Below are positions 8,177-17,078 of a DNA stretch of 56,623 nt, piece by piece. This DNA is from Shinella zoogloeoides (GTDB lineage: Bacteria; Pseudomonadota; Alphaproteobacteria; Rhizobiales; Rhizobiaceae). The stretch is taken from the NCBI RefSeq assembly GCF_003574625.1, contig NZ_QNUJ01000017.1, positions 1 through 56,623 of the forward strand. Reading direction: 5' to 3'. A program made the position numbers and the translations under genes. The notes under the pieces were generated by a model. It saw only the letters and a list, made by a program, of their open reading frames with translations, ran no database searches and was not told the DNA's origin. Numbering within the stretch: the first letter of the stretch is position 1; every line of letters starts with the position of its first letter.

Positions 8177-9846
8177 GCACCGCGCCCGAGAACGGGGATC
8201 GCGGCGCGGAGGGCGAGCCACCGGAGCCGGTGGAGGCGCCGCCGGCCGCCCCGCCGCCAGCTCCCCCGCCGATGCTGCCCGCGCGCGCCGCCGCCTACAT
8301 GGCCGCCTCGACGCTGCTGGCCCTCACGCAGGGCTTCGGCATGAACCTCGTGGCCGCCAATATTCCCCAGCTTCAAGGCCCGTTCGGCGCTACCAGCGCC
8401 GAGGCGGTCTGGCTGATGGCGGCCTATATGGCGCCCAACGCCTCGCTGTCGATCGCCCTCATCAAGATCCGCAACCAGTACGGCCTGCGCCATTTCGCGG
8501 AACTCGGCATCGCCGTCTTCCTCGTCGTCGCGGCGCTGCACATGTTCATCACGGACCTGCGTTCGGCGATCGTGCTGCGCTTCTTCGCCGGCATCGCCGC
8601 CGCGCCGCTCTCCTCGCTCGGCTTCCTCTATATGCTGGAGGCCTTTCCGCCGGCCCGCAAGCTGACGGTCGGCATTTCGCTGGCGCTTACCAATATCAGC
8701 CTTGCCCCGCCGCTGACCCGCTTCATCTCGCCGACACTGATCGACCTCGGCGGCGTGCGGGCGCTGCTCCAGCTCGAACTGGCGCTCGCCATGCTCGCCT
8801 TCGCGGCGATCTACCTCCTGCCGCTGACGCCGATCCCGCGCGCCAAGGTCATCGAGAAGCGTGACATCGTCAGCTACATCTTCATCGCCATCGGTTTCGG
8901 CTCGGGCGCCGTCGTGCTCGTCACCGGAAGGATCTATTGGTGGCTGGAGGCGCGGTGGCTCGGCGAGCTGCTGGTGGTCATGATCGCCGCGCTCACCATC
9001 GCCGCCGTGCTGGAGCTGAACCGAGAGAAGCCGCTGATCGACCTGCGCTGGCTCGCCAGCCGCGAGGTGCTGCATGTCGGCGCGGTGCTGGTGCTGTTCC
9101 GGCTGATGCTGGCCGAGCAGACCGCCGTCGCCAGCAATTTCTTCCAGATCATAGGCCTGCAGAACGACCAGCTGACCGGCCTCTACGGCATCGTGGCGCT
9201 CGCCACCGTCGCGGGCGGGCTTGCCTGCGCGGCGATTCTCAAGCCGGGGCGGGAGCCCGGCATCCACATGGCCGCGCTGCTCTTCATCGGCATCGGTGCC
9301 TTCCTCGACAGCCATGCGACGAACCTCACGCGGCCCGGGCAGATGTATCTGAGCCAGTCGATGATCGCGGTCGGCGGCAGCCTCTTCATGCCGCCGGCCA
9401 TCGCCGCCGGCTTCACCATGGCGCTGCGCAAGGGCCCGCAATACATCCTGAGCTTCATCGTCGTCTTCCTGGTGACGCAGAGCCTCGGCGGGCTGGCCGG
9501 CTCGGCGCTGTTCGGCTCCTTCATCACGCTGCGCGAGAAGTTCCATTCCAACATACTCGCCCAGTCGATGACGCTTGCCGACCCGCTGGTCGCAAACCGC
9601 GTCTCGCAGCTTTCCGCCTCCTATGGCCGTATCATCACCGACCCCGCCGTGCTCAAGGCGGAGGGCGTCGCGCTGCTCAGCCAGCAGGTGACGCGCGAGG
9701 CCAACGTGCTGGCCCACAATGACGCATTCCTCATCATCGCGCTTCTGGCGGTCGGCGCCGCCGTCGCGCTCGTCATTCACTGGCTTTACATCCGCATCAA
9801 GGAGGCCGCCGCCCGCCCCGAAGGGCAGGCGGCCGTTGAAGGTTGA
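8173..9846 (+). CDS. MFS multidrug transporter of the DHA2 (EmrB-like) group
   Basis: A 557-residue membrane protein with many hydrophobic helices (about 14 expected for DHA2). An unusual Pro/Ala-rich N-terminal tail (about 16-38) precedes the first helix. Motifs include LQGPFGATSAEAVWLMAAYM and the FFAGIAAAPLSSLGF segment of MFS helix 4-5. DHA2 pumps expel drugs, bile salts or siderophores by proton antiport and work with an HlyD adaptor, as EmrB does with EmrA. Its ATG overlaps the marR stop by four bases, indicating translational coupling, and the adaptor follows after seven bases. The substrate is not deducible. Confidence 0.88.
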   Translation: MSTAPENGDRGAEGEPPEPVEAPPAAPPPAPPPMLPARAAAYMAASTLLALTQGFGMNLVAANIPQLQGPFGATSAEAVWLMAAYMAPNASLSIALIKIRNQYGLRHFAELGIAVFLVVAALHMFITDLRSAIVLRFFAGIAAAPLSSLGFLYMLEAFPPARKLTVGISLALTNISLAPPLTRFISPTLIDLGGVRALLQLELALAMLAFAAIYLLPLTPIPRAKVIEKRDIVSYIFIAIGFGSGAVVLVTGRIYWWLEARWLGELLVVMIAALTIAAVLELNREKPLIDLRWLASREVLHVGAVLVLFRLMLAEQTAVASNFFQIIGLQNDQLTGLYGIVALATVAGGLACAAILKPGREPGIHMAALLFIGIGAFLDSHATNLTRPGQMYLSQSMIAVGGSLFMPPAIAAGFTMALRKGPQYILSFIVVFLVTQSLGGLAGSALFGSFITLREKFHSNILAQSMTLADPLVANRVSQLSASYGRIITDPAVLKAEGVALLSQQVTREANVLAHNDAFLIIALLAVGAAVALVIHWLYIRIKEAAARPEGQAAVEG

Positions 9847-9853
9847 CCCCGCA

Positions 9854-10891
9854 ATGAAGACATATATCCGCAACACGGCGACCGGCGTCGCCATCCTCCT
9901 CGGCATCGCCGGTATCGGCGCCGTTCTCTACGCCTGGCAATTGCCGCCCTTCTCCAGCGATGTGCAGACGACCGACAATGCCTATGTGCGCGGCTACGTC
10001 ACGCTGATCAGCCCGCAGCTCGCCGGCTATGTCACCGACGTCACGGTCAAGGACTACGAGCCCGTGAAGGCCGGCGCCGTGCTCGCCCGCCTCGACGACC
10101 GCATCTACCGCCAGAAGGTGGCGCAGGCCGAGGCGACACTCGCCAGCCAGAAGGCGGCGCTCGCCAATTCCGAGCAGCAGGAAAACGCCGCCAAGGCGCG
10201 CATCGGCGCCAGCGATGCGGCGCTCGCCAGCGCCAGCGCCGCCAAGCGCCGCGCGCAGGAGAACTGGAACCGCATCGAGGAACTGTCCGACAAGGGCATC
10301 GCCACCCAGAGCGACCGCGAGCAGAGCCGCACCCAGTTCGACCAGGCCGAGGCCGCCGTCGTGCAGGCCGAAGCCAATCTCGAAGTCACCCGGCAGGACC
10401 TCCAGACGATCATCGTCGGCCGCGACTCGCTGCGCGCCGCGGTGGCGGGCGCGGAGGCTTCGGTCGAGCTTGCCAAGATCGACCTTTCCAACACCGTCAT
10501 CACTGCGCCGCGCGACGGCGCCGTCGGCGAGGTGGGCGTGAAGCTCGGCCAATATGTCGCCGCCGGCACGCAGCTCATGGCCGTCGTGCCGCAGGACACC
10601 TGGGTCATCGCCAATTTCAAGGAAACGCAGCTTGCCTATATCAAGCCCGGCCAGAAGGTGAAGGTCAGCGTTGACGCGCTGAAGCACGCCACCCTGACGG
10701 GCCATGTCGAGCGCTTCTCGCCGGCCGCCGGCTCGGAATTCAGCGTCATCAAGCCGGACAACGCCACCGGCAACTTCACCAAGATCGCCCAGCGCATCCC
10801 CGTCCGCATCGCCATCGACGAGGGGCAGGACCTTGCGAAATATCTCGCGCCGGGGCTCTCGGTGGAGGTGACGACGGTGGTCGGGGAGTAG
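9854..10891 (+). CDS. HlyD/EmrA-like periplasmic adaptor
   Basis: A 345-residue membrane fusion protein. One N-terminal transmembrane segment (about 9-28) is followed by a beta-barrel/lipoyl half (DNAYVRGYVTLISPQLAGYV), a long alpha-helical hairpin rich in Ala, Gln and Glu (about 90-200), the second lipoyl half (SNTVITAPRDGAVGEVGVKLGQYV) and a beta-barrel tail. It would link the MFS pump to an outer-membrane channel encoded elsewhere. ATG at 9854 gives the hydrophobic start; the longer frame runs back into the MFS gene. Last gene of the operon; a palindromic repeat follows. Confidence 0.9.
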   Translation: MKTYIRNTATGVAILLGIAGIGAVLYAWQLPPFSSDVQTTDNAYVRGYVTLISPQLAGYVTDVTVKDYEPVKAGAVLARLDDRIYRQKVAQAEATLASQKAALANSEQQENAAKARIGASDAALASASAAKRRAQENWNRIEELSDKGIATQSDREQSRTQFDQAEAAVVQAEANLEVTRQDLQTIIVGRDSLRAAVAGAEASVELAKIDLSNTVITAPRDGAVGEVGVKLGQYVAAGTQLMAVVPQDTWVIANFKETQLAYIKPGQKVKVSVDALKHATLTGHVERFSPAAGSEFSVIKPDNATGNFTKIAQRIPVRIAIDEGQDLAKYLAPGLSVEVTTVVGE

Positions 10892-10917
10892 AGAACAGGC
10901 AGTAGGCAGTAGGAACT

Positions 10918-11078
10918 GCCCCTCATCCGCCTGCCGGCACCTTCTCCCCGCAAGCGGGGCGAAGGCCTATGCCGATCCGGCTTCCAGCAATTCGCAACCG
11001 TGGTGGATGGCAGAACCGCGCCACGACGATCCTTCTCCCCGCTTGCGGGGAGAAGGTGCCGGCAGGCGGATGAGGGGC
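10918..11078. repeat. Large inverted repeat of the rhizobial CCTTCTCCCCGC family, copy A
   Basis: The 48-base arm at 10918-10965 is the reverse complement of 11031-11078 with a single mismatch. A 65-base spacer separates them. Each arm holds its own hairpin around CTTCTCCCCGCAAGCGGGG. The element sits between convergent HlyD and SDR genes. The structure resembles the RIME-type intergenic mosaic elements described in rhizobia; that assignment is from memory. Related copies lie at 33806-33944 and 49403-49472. Confidence 0.85.
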
Positions 11079-11094
11079 GCTATTGGCGCCCGCC

Positions 11095-11835
11095 TCAATC
11101 CGGCAGCCGGTAATCCAACAGACGCCCCTTGCGCATCTCGAAGAGCTTGCCGGTCTCCGTGAAATCCGGCGAGACCAGCGACAGGATGGCCTTCGCCACC
11201 TCCGAAGGATGCTGCACCGTCGACGGATCCTCGCCCGGAACGGCCTGCGCGCGCATGGCGGTGCGGGTGGCGCCGGGGTCGAGCGAGGTGACGCGCAGGG
11301 CCGTGCGCTGCGTCTCGCCGGCCCAAGTGCGGGCAAGGGCTTCCACGGCGGCCTTGGAGGCGGAGTAGGGCCCCCAGAAGGGCTTGCACTTGTGCGCGGC
11401 GCTGGAAGAGAGGATGACGGCGCGGCCGGCGTCCGACTTCAGCAGCAGCGGCTCGAGCGAGCGGATGAGGCGCCATGTCGCTGTGACGTTGATGGTCATC
11501 ACCTTCTCGAAGACCTTCGCCTCGACATGGCCGATGGGCGAGATCGTGCCGAGCACGCCGGCATTGGCGACGAGGATGTCGAGCTTGCCCCAGCGTTCGA
11601 AGATCGAGCCGCCGAGCTTGTCGATGGCCGCCATGTCGGCAAGGTCGAAGGGCACCAGCGTCGCGCTGCCGCCGGCCTGCTTGATCGCGTCGTCCAGCTC
11701 TTCCAGCCCCCCGACGGTGCGGGCGCAGGCGATGACATGCGCGCCCGCCTTCGCAAGTTCGAGGGCGGTGAAATAGCCGATGCCGCGCGAGGCGCCGGTG
11801 ACCAGCGCGAGGCGGCCCTTCAGGTCGATGCTCAT
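11095..11835 (-). CDS. Short-chain dehydrogenase/reductase
   Basis: A 246-residue classical SDR. NAD(P)-binding TGASRGIG at 13-20, NAG at 91-93, catalytic Ser at about 144, Tyr157 and Lys161 in YSASK. It catalyses reversible oxidation of an alcohol to a ketone; the substrate is unknown. Arg at 40 (CART) suggests NADPH preference. It starts 11 bases after the purF stop on the same strand, so it is probably the distal gene of a purF transcript. ATG at 11833-11835 places the Rossmann motif at its usual depth. Confidence 0.88.
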   Translation of the reverse strand: MSIDLKGRLALVTGASRGIGYFTALELAKAGAHVIACARTVGGLEELDDAIKQAGGSATLVPFDLADMAAIDKLGGSIFERWGKLDILVANAGVLGTISPIGHVEAKVFEKVMTINVTATWRLIRSLEPLLLKSDAGRAVILSSSAAHKCKPFWGPYSASKAAVEALARTWAGETQRTALRVTSLDPGATRTAMRAQAVPGEDPSTVQHPSEVAKAILSLVSPDFTETGKLFEMRKGRLLDYRLPD

Positions 11836-11846
11836 GATGTCTTCAA

Positions 11847-13340
11847 TTATCCGTTGCTTGCCAGAACCGAGACCTTCCGTCCCATCGTCTCGCCTTCCTT
11901 GTCAAGGAGGCGCGTCGGATAGTCGCCGGTGAAGTAATGGTCGGTGAACTGCGGACGGGCCGGGTTGCGGTCCTCGCCGCCGACGGCGCGGTAGAGGCCG
12001 TCGATGGAGATGAACTCAAGCGAATCCGCACCGATATACTCCGCCATCGCCTTGACGTCGGTGTACTGGTTGGCGAGCAGCTTGTCCCGGTCCGGCGTGT
12101 CGATGCCGTAGAAGTCCGGATAGAAGATCATCGGGCTGGCGACGCGGATATGCACTTCTTTCGCCCCGGCATCGCGGATCATCTGCACGATCTTCAGCGA
12201 CGTGGTGCCGCGCACGATCGAATCGTCGACGAGGATGACGCGCTTGCCGGCGATCATCGCGCGGTTGGCCGAATGCTTCAGCTTCACGCCGAAAGCGCGG
12301 ATCTGCTGCGTCGGCTCGATGAAGGTGCGCCCGACATAATGGTTGCGGATGATACCGTATTCGAACGGGATGCCGCTCTCCTGCGCATAGCCGAGCGCCG
12401 CCGGCGTGCCGCCGTCCGGCACCGGCACGACGACGTCGCCCTCGACCGGGTGCTCCTTGGCGAGGTTGATGCCCATGTTCTTGCGCGCCACATAGACGCT
12501 GCGGCCGCCGACGACGGAATCGGGGCGGGCGAAATAGACATATTCGAAGAGGCAGAGGCGTTCCGGCTGGGCGTTGCCCGACTTCTTCGCCTCGATGCTG
12601 ATCGAGCCGTCCGGCTGGATCTCGCAGACGACGATCTCGCCGTTCTCCACGTCGCGGATGTATTTCGCGCCGATGATGTCGAGCGCGCAGGTCTCGGAGG
12701 CGAAGATCGGCTTGCCATCGAGCTCGCCCATGACGAGCGGGCGAATGCCCGTGGGGTCGCGTGCGGCGATCAGCTTGGTGCGGGTGATGCCGAGCATCGA
12801 ATAACCGCCTTCCATCTGGCGGATGGCGTCGATGAAGCGGTCGGTGGTGTTGGTGTAGCGCGAGCGGGCGATGAGGTGCAGCACGACTTCCGTGTCGGAG
12901 GTCGACTGACAGATCGCGCCGCCGGCAATCAGCTGCCGGCGCAGCGTCAGGCCGTTGGTGAAGTTGCCGTTATGGGCGACGGCGATACCGCCGACTTCCA
13001 GCTCCGCGAAGAGCGGCTGCACGTTGCGCAGCGCCACTTCCCCGGTGGTGGAATAGCGCGTGTGGCCGACGGCGATGTTGCCGGGGAGCTTGGCCAGCGT
13101 CACCGGGTTCGTATAGTGGTCGCCCACGAGACCCATGTGCTTTTCGGTGTGGAACTGCTTGCCGTCGAAGGAGACGATGCCCGCCGCTTCCTGGCCGCGA
13201 TGCTGGAGCGCGTGCAGGCCCAGCGCCGTCAGCGTGGCCGCCTCGGGATGGCCGAGAATGCCGAAGACGCCGCATTCCTCATGAAGCGTATCGCCGTCGA
13301 GATCGTCGTCGTGGCGGCCGGGGAACTCAAAATCGCTCAT
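11847..13340 (-). CDS. purF: Amidophosphoribosyltransferase
   Basis: A 497-residue enzyme for the first committed step of purine synthesis: PRPP plus glutamine to 5-phosphoribosylamine. N-terminal Ntn glutaminase domain: a 22-residue propeptide ending EE, then the nucleophile Cys23 in ECGVFGILG. C-terminal phosphoribosyltransferase domain with the PRPP loop VILVDDSIVRGTTS. A processed propeptide is typical of the Bacillus-type PurF. An SDR gene follows closely. cvpA lies upstream on the same strand, the order seen in many proteobacteria, but a terminator separates the two here. Confidence 0.97.
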   Translation of the reverse strand: MSDFEFPGRHDDDLDGDTLHEECGVFGILGHPEAATLTALGLHALQHRGQEAAGIVSFDGKQFHTEKHMGLVGDHYTNPVTLAKLPGNIAVGHTRYSTTGEVALRNVQPLFAELEVGGIAVAHNGNFTNGLTLRRQLIAGGAICQSTSDTEVVLHLIARSRYTNTTDRFIDAIRQMEGGYSMLGITRTKLIAARDPTGIRPLVMGELDGKPIFASETCALDIIGAKYIRDVENGEIVVCEIQPDGSISIEAKKSGNAQPERLCLFEYVYFARPDSVVGGRSVYVARKNMGINLAKEHPVEGDVVVPVPDGGTPAALGYAQESGIPFEYGIIRNHYVGRTFIEPTQQIRAFGVKLKHSANRAMIAGKRVILVDDSIVRGTTSLKIVQMIRDAGAKEVHIRVASPMIFYPDFYGIDTPDRDKLLANQYTDVKAMAEYIGADSLEFISIDGLYRAVGGEDRNPARPQFTDHYFTGDYPTRLLDKEGETMGRKVSVLASNG

Positions 13341-13480
13341 TGCTGCAAGCCTTTGCTCGGGACCGTAGGAGGTTGCGCTGGTACTCGGTGGTTCATCGCC
13401 CCGGCGAGGCCCATATGGGTATCGCCGAAAGCATTTGCCACCGAGGCCCGGAAGCGTCAGTGGCGATTGTCTATCCTACC

Positions 13481-13530
13481 AAAAAATCGGGGAGCCTGCC
13501 TTCATCAATTCTCGCGAGCGGCGGCTCCCC
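13481..13530 (-). terminator. Rho-independent terminator of cvpA
   Basis: Read on the minus strand, GGGGAGCC (13530-13523) pairs with GGCTCCCC (13496-13489) and is followed by GATTTTTT. It lies just downstream of the cvpA stop and upstream of purF, so purF has its own promoter in the remaining 140 bases. Confidence 0.75.
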
Positions 13531-13536
13531 TGGTGT

Positions 13537-14148
13537 TTATCCGTTCGTGGCGGGCGTGTCTTCGGCGGGTGCCGGGCTGGTGCCGCCGCCCGTCGTGCCG
13601 TCCGGCTCTTCCGCGCCGCCTTCGCCCTCGGTCTTCTTGCCGCGCAGGCGGTCGAGGATCGTCGCGTCGGCGTCTTCCGGCAGCAGCGCCACGAGGCGCG
13701 AGCCGAGATTGTCGAGCAGCGGCTTCGACTTGGCGGTGGTGACCCAGACCGGCTGCTGCTGCGGCGCGACCAGCCAATTGAAGAACAGCATGGCGACGAC
13801 GACGAGCAGTATGCCGCGGGCCGCGCCGAACAGGAAGCCGAGCGTGCGGTCCAGCGCGCCGATGCGGCTGTCGATGATGAAGTCGGCGATGCGCATGGTG
13901 ATGAAGGAGATCACGATGAGCGCGACGAGGAAGACGGCGCCGGCCGAGCCCGCCAGCGCGACCGTGTCGCTCGTCGTGTAGTTCTTCGCATAGGGAACCA
14001 GCACCGGATAGAGGAAGTAGGCGGCCGCGGCGGCGCCCACCCAGCTTGCGACGGAGAGCACTTCGCGCGAGAAGCCGCGCACCATCGCCAGAACGGCGGA
14101 GAACAGGGCAACGCCGATGACGATACCGTCGAGAATTGTGATGGGCAT
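13537..14148 (-). CDS. cvpA: CvpA-family membrane protein
   Basis: A 203-residue inner-membrane protein with four hydrophobic helices (about 5-22, 33-50, 64-86, 102-127) and a polar Gly/Glu/Pro-rich cytoplasmic tail. The opening ITILDGIVIG and the AMVRGFSREVLSVASWVGA block are CvpA hallmarks. In enterobacteria cvpA is needed for colicin V production and envelope stress tolerance; the molecular role is unresolved. It lies between radA and purF, all minus strand, the conserved rhizobial order. ATG at 14146-14148 is preferred because upstream sequence is a tandem hairpin array, not protein-like. Confidence 0.9.
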   Translation of the reverse strand: MPITILDGIVIGVALFSAVLAMVRGFSREVLSVASWVGAAAAAYFLYPVLVPYAKNYTTSDTVALAGSAGAVFLVALIVISFITMRIADFIIDSRIGALDRTLGFLFGAARGILLVVVAMLFFNWLVAPQQQPVWVTTAKSKPLLDNLGSRLVALLPEDADATILDRLRGKKTEGEGGAEEPDGTTGGGTSPAPAEDTPATNG

Positions 14149-14188
14149 GTTCGTCCTACTCCAAACCCGAAATGTCGCCGGGCCCCAT

Positions 14189-14260
14189 GCCCCCATGCGG
14201 GGCCAACTTATATGCCCCATGCGGGGCTAGCTTACATGTCCCCGTGCGGGGCTAACTTAG
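14189..14260. repeat. Three tandem hairpins between radA and cvpA
   Basis: Three units of 24-25 bases, each CCCCATGCGGGG or a close variant followed by CTAACTTATAT or a variant (starts about 14189, 14214 and 14238). Every unit can fold into a short GC stem of 4-6 pairs. In the mRNA running from radA into cvpA these would form three successive hairpins in the 5' leader of cvpA. Confidence 0.8.
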
Positions 14261-14339
14261 CGGAAGGCGCCGTCGCCGTCCCGGTTCGACACGCATGAAG
14301 CCATGTTTCCCACAGGGCTTTCTCTTTCGCCGGAGGGCG

Positions 14340-15743
14340 TCAGACGTCCTCGTCTTCCCGCTTGAGGGCGTTCTTCGATCCGGCAATGCGCGCCACCAGA
14401 TCCGGCAGGCTTTCGATCTCGCTCCAGCGGCCACCGGCCCCCTTGGGCAGATCGGCGGAACCGGCGGGCAGCACGGCCTGCGAAAAACCCAGCTTTTCGG
14501 CTTCTTTAAGGCGCTGGGCGGTGTGCGCAACCGGACGAATGGCGCCCGACAGGCTGACTTCGCCGAAATAGACGCAATCGGCGGGAAGGGCAAGTCCGGC
14601 GAGCGAGGAAACGAGCGCCGAGGCGACGGCAAGGTCCGCCGCCGGTTCCGAGATGCGATAGCCGCCGGCGACGTTGAGATAGACGTCGTGCTGGCCGAGC
14701 CTGACGCCGCAATGAGCCTCCAGCACCGCGAGGATCATCGAGAGCCGCGCCGAATCCCAGCCGACGACGGCCCGGCGCGGCGTGCCGAGCGAGGTGGGCG
14801 CGACCAGCGCCTGCACCTCGACCAGCACCGGCCGCGTGCCCTCCATGCCGGCGAAGACGGCCGCGCCCGGCGATTTGGCATTGCGCTCGCCGAGGAAGAG
14901 TTCGGACGGGTTGGAGACTTCGCGCAGCCCCCTGTCGGACATTTCGAAAACGCCGATCTCGTCCGTCGGGCCGAAGCGGTTCTTCACCGTGCGCAGGATG
15001 CGGTAGTGGTGGCCGCGGTCGCCCTCGAAATAGAGCACGGCGTCGACCATGTGCTCGACGACGCGGGGACCGGCGATCTGGCCTTCCTTGGTGACATGGC
15101 CGACGAGGACCATGGCGGCGCCCGTCTGCTTGGCGAAGCGGATCATCGCCTGCACGCCGGTCCTGACCTGCGTCACCGTGCCGGGCGCGGCCTCGGCCGT
15201 GTCGCTCCACAGCGTCTGGATCGAATCGATGATGACGAGGTCCGGCCGCTTGCCCTCGCCGACGGTGGCGAGGATGTCCTCCACATTGGTCTCGGCCGCG
15301 AGCAGCACGTCCGTCTCGTGCGCATGCAGGCGCTGGGCGCGAAGGCGCACCTGCGCGACGGCCTCTTCGCCCGAGACATAGATGATGCGATGTCCCTGCC
15401 GCGAGAGGGCGGCGGCGGACTGCATCAGCAGCGTCGACTTGCCGATGCCGGGATCGCCGCCGATCAGCACCGCCGAGCCGCGCACGAAGCCGCCGCCGGT
15501 CGCCCGGTCGAGTTCGGCGATGCCGGTGTGGATGCGCGGGGCCTCCTCGGTCTCGCCGGAAAGCGTGGTGAGCGCGACGGGGCGGCCCTTCTTCGGCACC
15601 TTGCCGGGGCCGGCGCCGATGCCGCCCATCGGGTCTTCCTCGACCACGGTGTTCCATTCGCCGCAGCCCTCGCATTTCCCGACCCAGCGGGAATGCGCGG
15701 TGCCGCAGTTCTGGCAGACGAATTGGGTGCGGGCTTTCGCCAT
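14340..15743 (-). CDS. radA: DNA repair protein RadA (Sms)
   Basis: A 467-residue RecA-like ATPase that helps branch migration during recombinational repair. N-terminal C4 zinc finger (FVCQNCG...WVGKCEGCGEW), Walker A GGDPGIGKSTL, the RadA-specific KNRFG motif in TVKNRFGPTDEIGVFEM, and a C-terminal Lon protease-like domain. ATG at 15741-15743 gives MAKARTQFVCQNCG, the usual start. It is 68 bases downstream of alr on the same strand and precedes cvpA. The last 30 residues are more basic and variable. Confidence 0.96.
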   Translation of the reverse strand: MAKARTQFVCQNCGTAHSRWVGKCEGCGEWNTVVEEDPMGGIGAGPGKVPKKGRPVALTTLSGETEEAPRIHTGIAELDRATGGGFVRGSAVLIGGDPGIGKSTLLMQSAAALSRQGHRIIYVSGEEAVAQVRLRAQRLHAHETDVLLAAETNVEDILATVGEGKRPDLVIIDSIQTLWSDTAEAAPGTVTQVRTGVQAMIRFAKQTGAAMVLVGHVTKEGQIAGPRVVEHMVDAVLYFEGDRGHHYRILRTVKNRFGPTDEIGVFEMSDRGLREVSNPSELFLGERNAKSPGAAVFAGMEGTRPVLVEVQALVAPTSLGTPRRAVVGWDSARLSMILAVLEAHCGVRLGQHDVYLNVAGGYRISEPAADLAVASALVSSLAGLALPADCVYFGEVSLSGAIRPVAHTAQRLKEAEKLGFSQAVLPAGSADLPKGAGGRWSEIESLPDLVARIAGSKNALKREDEDV

Positions 15744-15811
15744 CGGATCTCGCTTCTGGTGCCTGACATGGGAATCGTCCGCAAGCCCATAGCACAAAAC
15801 GGGAACGTGTC

Positions 15812-16975
15812 CTATTTTTTCACGGTTTCGTAGCGTCGTTCGTAGCGGTTGCCGAGGCTGGTGAGAAGTTCGTAGTCGACGGTGCCCGCGGCGCGCGCGA
15901 CGTCCTGAATCGGCATGGCGCGGCCGAAGAGCTCGATGAAGTCGCCGGCCCGCACGCTGCCGGGCGGCAGGTCGGTGACGTCGAAATGGGTGAGGTCCAT
16001 GGTGACGCGGCCGATCAGCGGCACGGTACGCCCGTGCAGCACGCCGTTCGCTCCGGGAATGCCGGCCGCGCGAAGCGGAACGCCGGCGCCGAGCGTGCGC
16101 ATGTAGCCGTCCGCGTAACCGATGGCGGCGATGGCGATGCGGCTGTCGCGGGCAAGCGGCGTCGCGCCGTAGCTGACACTCTCGCCGGCCTTCGCCTCGC
16201 GCACCTGGAGGATGCGCGCCTCGGCGGTGACGACCGGTTTCATCGGGTTGTCGACACCGTTGACGGCGCTGCCGCCATAGAGCGCGATGCCGGGGCGGGT
16301 GAGGGTGAAGTGATAGTCCTCGCCGAGGAAGATGCCCGCCGAATTGGCAAGGCTGGCGTCGATGTCGTCGAAGGCCGCGACGACGCTGCGGAACCTTTGC
16401 AGCTGCTGGCGGTTGAGCGGATGGGCTGGCTCGTCGGCGCAGGCAAGGTGGCTCAGCAGCATGATCGGCGCGAAGCTCGCCGGCCGCGCGGCGTCGCCCG
16501 CCAGCGCCAGCGCGTCCTCGACCCGAAGGCCGAGCCGGTTCATGCCCGTATCGACATGCAGCACGCAGGGATGGTCACGCCCTTCGGAAACCGCCGCCAT
16601 GAAGACGACGAGCTGTTCTTCCGAGACGATGACGGGCACGAGGTCGAATTCGAAGAAGAGACGTTCCGAGCCGGCCCACATGCCGGAAAGAACGTAGATG
16701 CGGACATCCGGCAGGATGGCGCGCAGCGTCGCGCCCTCCGCCGGAGTAGCGACGAAGAAGTCGCGGGCGCCGGCGTGATGGAAGGTCCGGCCGGCATGCT
16801 CCAGCCCGATGCCGTAGCCGTCGGCCTTCAGCACGGCCGCCGTGCGCGCCGCGCCGGAGCGCCGCGCCATGGCGCGCCAGTTATCGGCGAGCGCCGAAAG
16901 GTCGATCGTCAGGCGGGCATGATCCTCACCGGCGACGGGCAGGGTGGAACGCGCGTGGGAATGGTGTGGGCTCAT
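15812..16975 (-). CDS. alr: Alanine racemase
   Basis: A 387-residue PLP enzyme that interconverts L- and D-alanine for peptidoglycan. Catalytic Lys50 in AVLKADGYGIG binds PLP; the opposite-face Tyr269 lies in SVSYGATPL. The TIM-barrel domain spans about 20-250 and the beta domain follows. The ATG at 16973-16975 gives a start 50 residues before the PLP lysine, slightly longer than average. It is divergent from a small secreted-protein gene at 17079 and precedes radA, in keeping with rhizobial gene order. Confidence 0.95.
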   Translation of the reverse strand: MSPHHSHARSTLPVAGEDHARLTIDLSALADNWRAMARRSGAARTAAVLKADGYGIGLEHAGRTFHHAGARDFFVATPAEGATLRAILPDVRIYVLSGMWAGSERLFFEFDLVPVIVSEEQLVVFMAAVSEGRDHPCVLHVDTGMNRLGLRVEDALALAGDAARPASFAPIMLLSHLACADEPAHPLNRQQLQRFRSVVAAFDDIDASLANSAGIFLGEDYHFTLTRPGIALYGGSAVNGVDNPMKPVVTAEARILQVREAKAGESVSYGATPLARDSRIAIAAIGYADGYMRTLGAGVPLRAAGIPGANGVLHGRTVPLIGRVTMDLTHFDVTDLPPGSVRAGDFIELFGRAMPIQDVARAAGTVDYELLTSLGNRYERRYETVKK

Positions 16976-17078
16976 GGTTCTGAATACAGCCTGTTGACCA
17001 TGGCGGCAATATGCCGGAGCGCGCCATTGCCGGTGCAAAAGGCGCTCTTTATGGTGCGCCACCAAAAGGGGAAACAGC

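Noticed and set aside
8014-9906. Long antisense open frame opposite the MFS transporter
   Set aside because: Composition (Arg, Asp, Gln, His runs) is typical of antisense shadows; the plus-strand product is a convincing membrane transporter.
10918-11078. Possible insertion sequence with terminal inverted repeats
   Set aside because: The 65-base core has no room for a transposase, and related palindromes recur between convergent genes, fitting a non-coding intergenic repeat.
13341-13480. Purine riboswitch upstream of purF
   Set aside because: I could not find the conserved three-helix purine aptamer core in this interval.
14189-14260. Possible CRISPR array
   Set aside because: Units are contiguous hairpins with near-identical linkers rather than unique spacers, only three copies, and no cas genes nearby.
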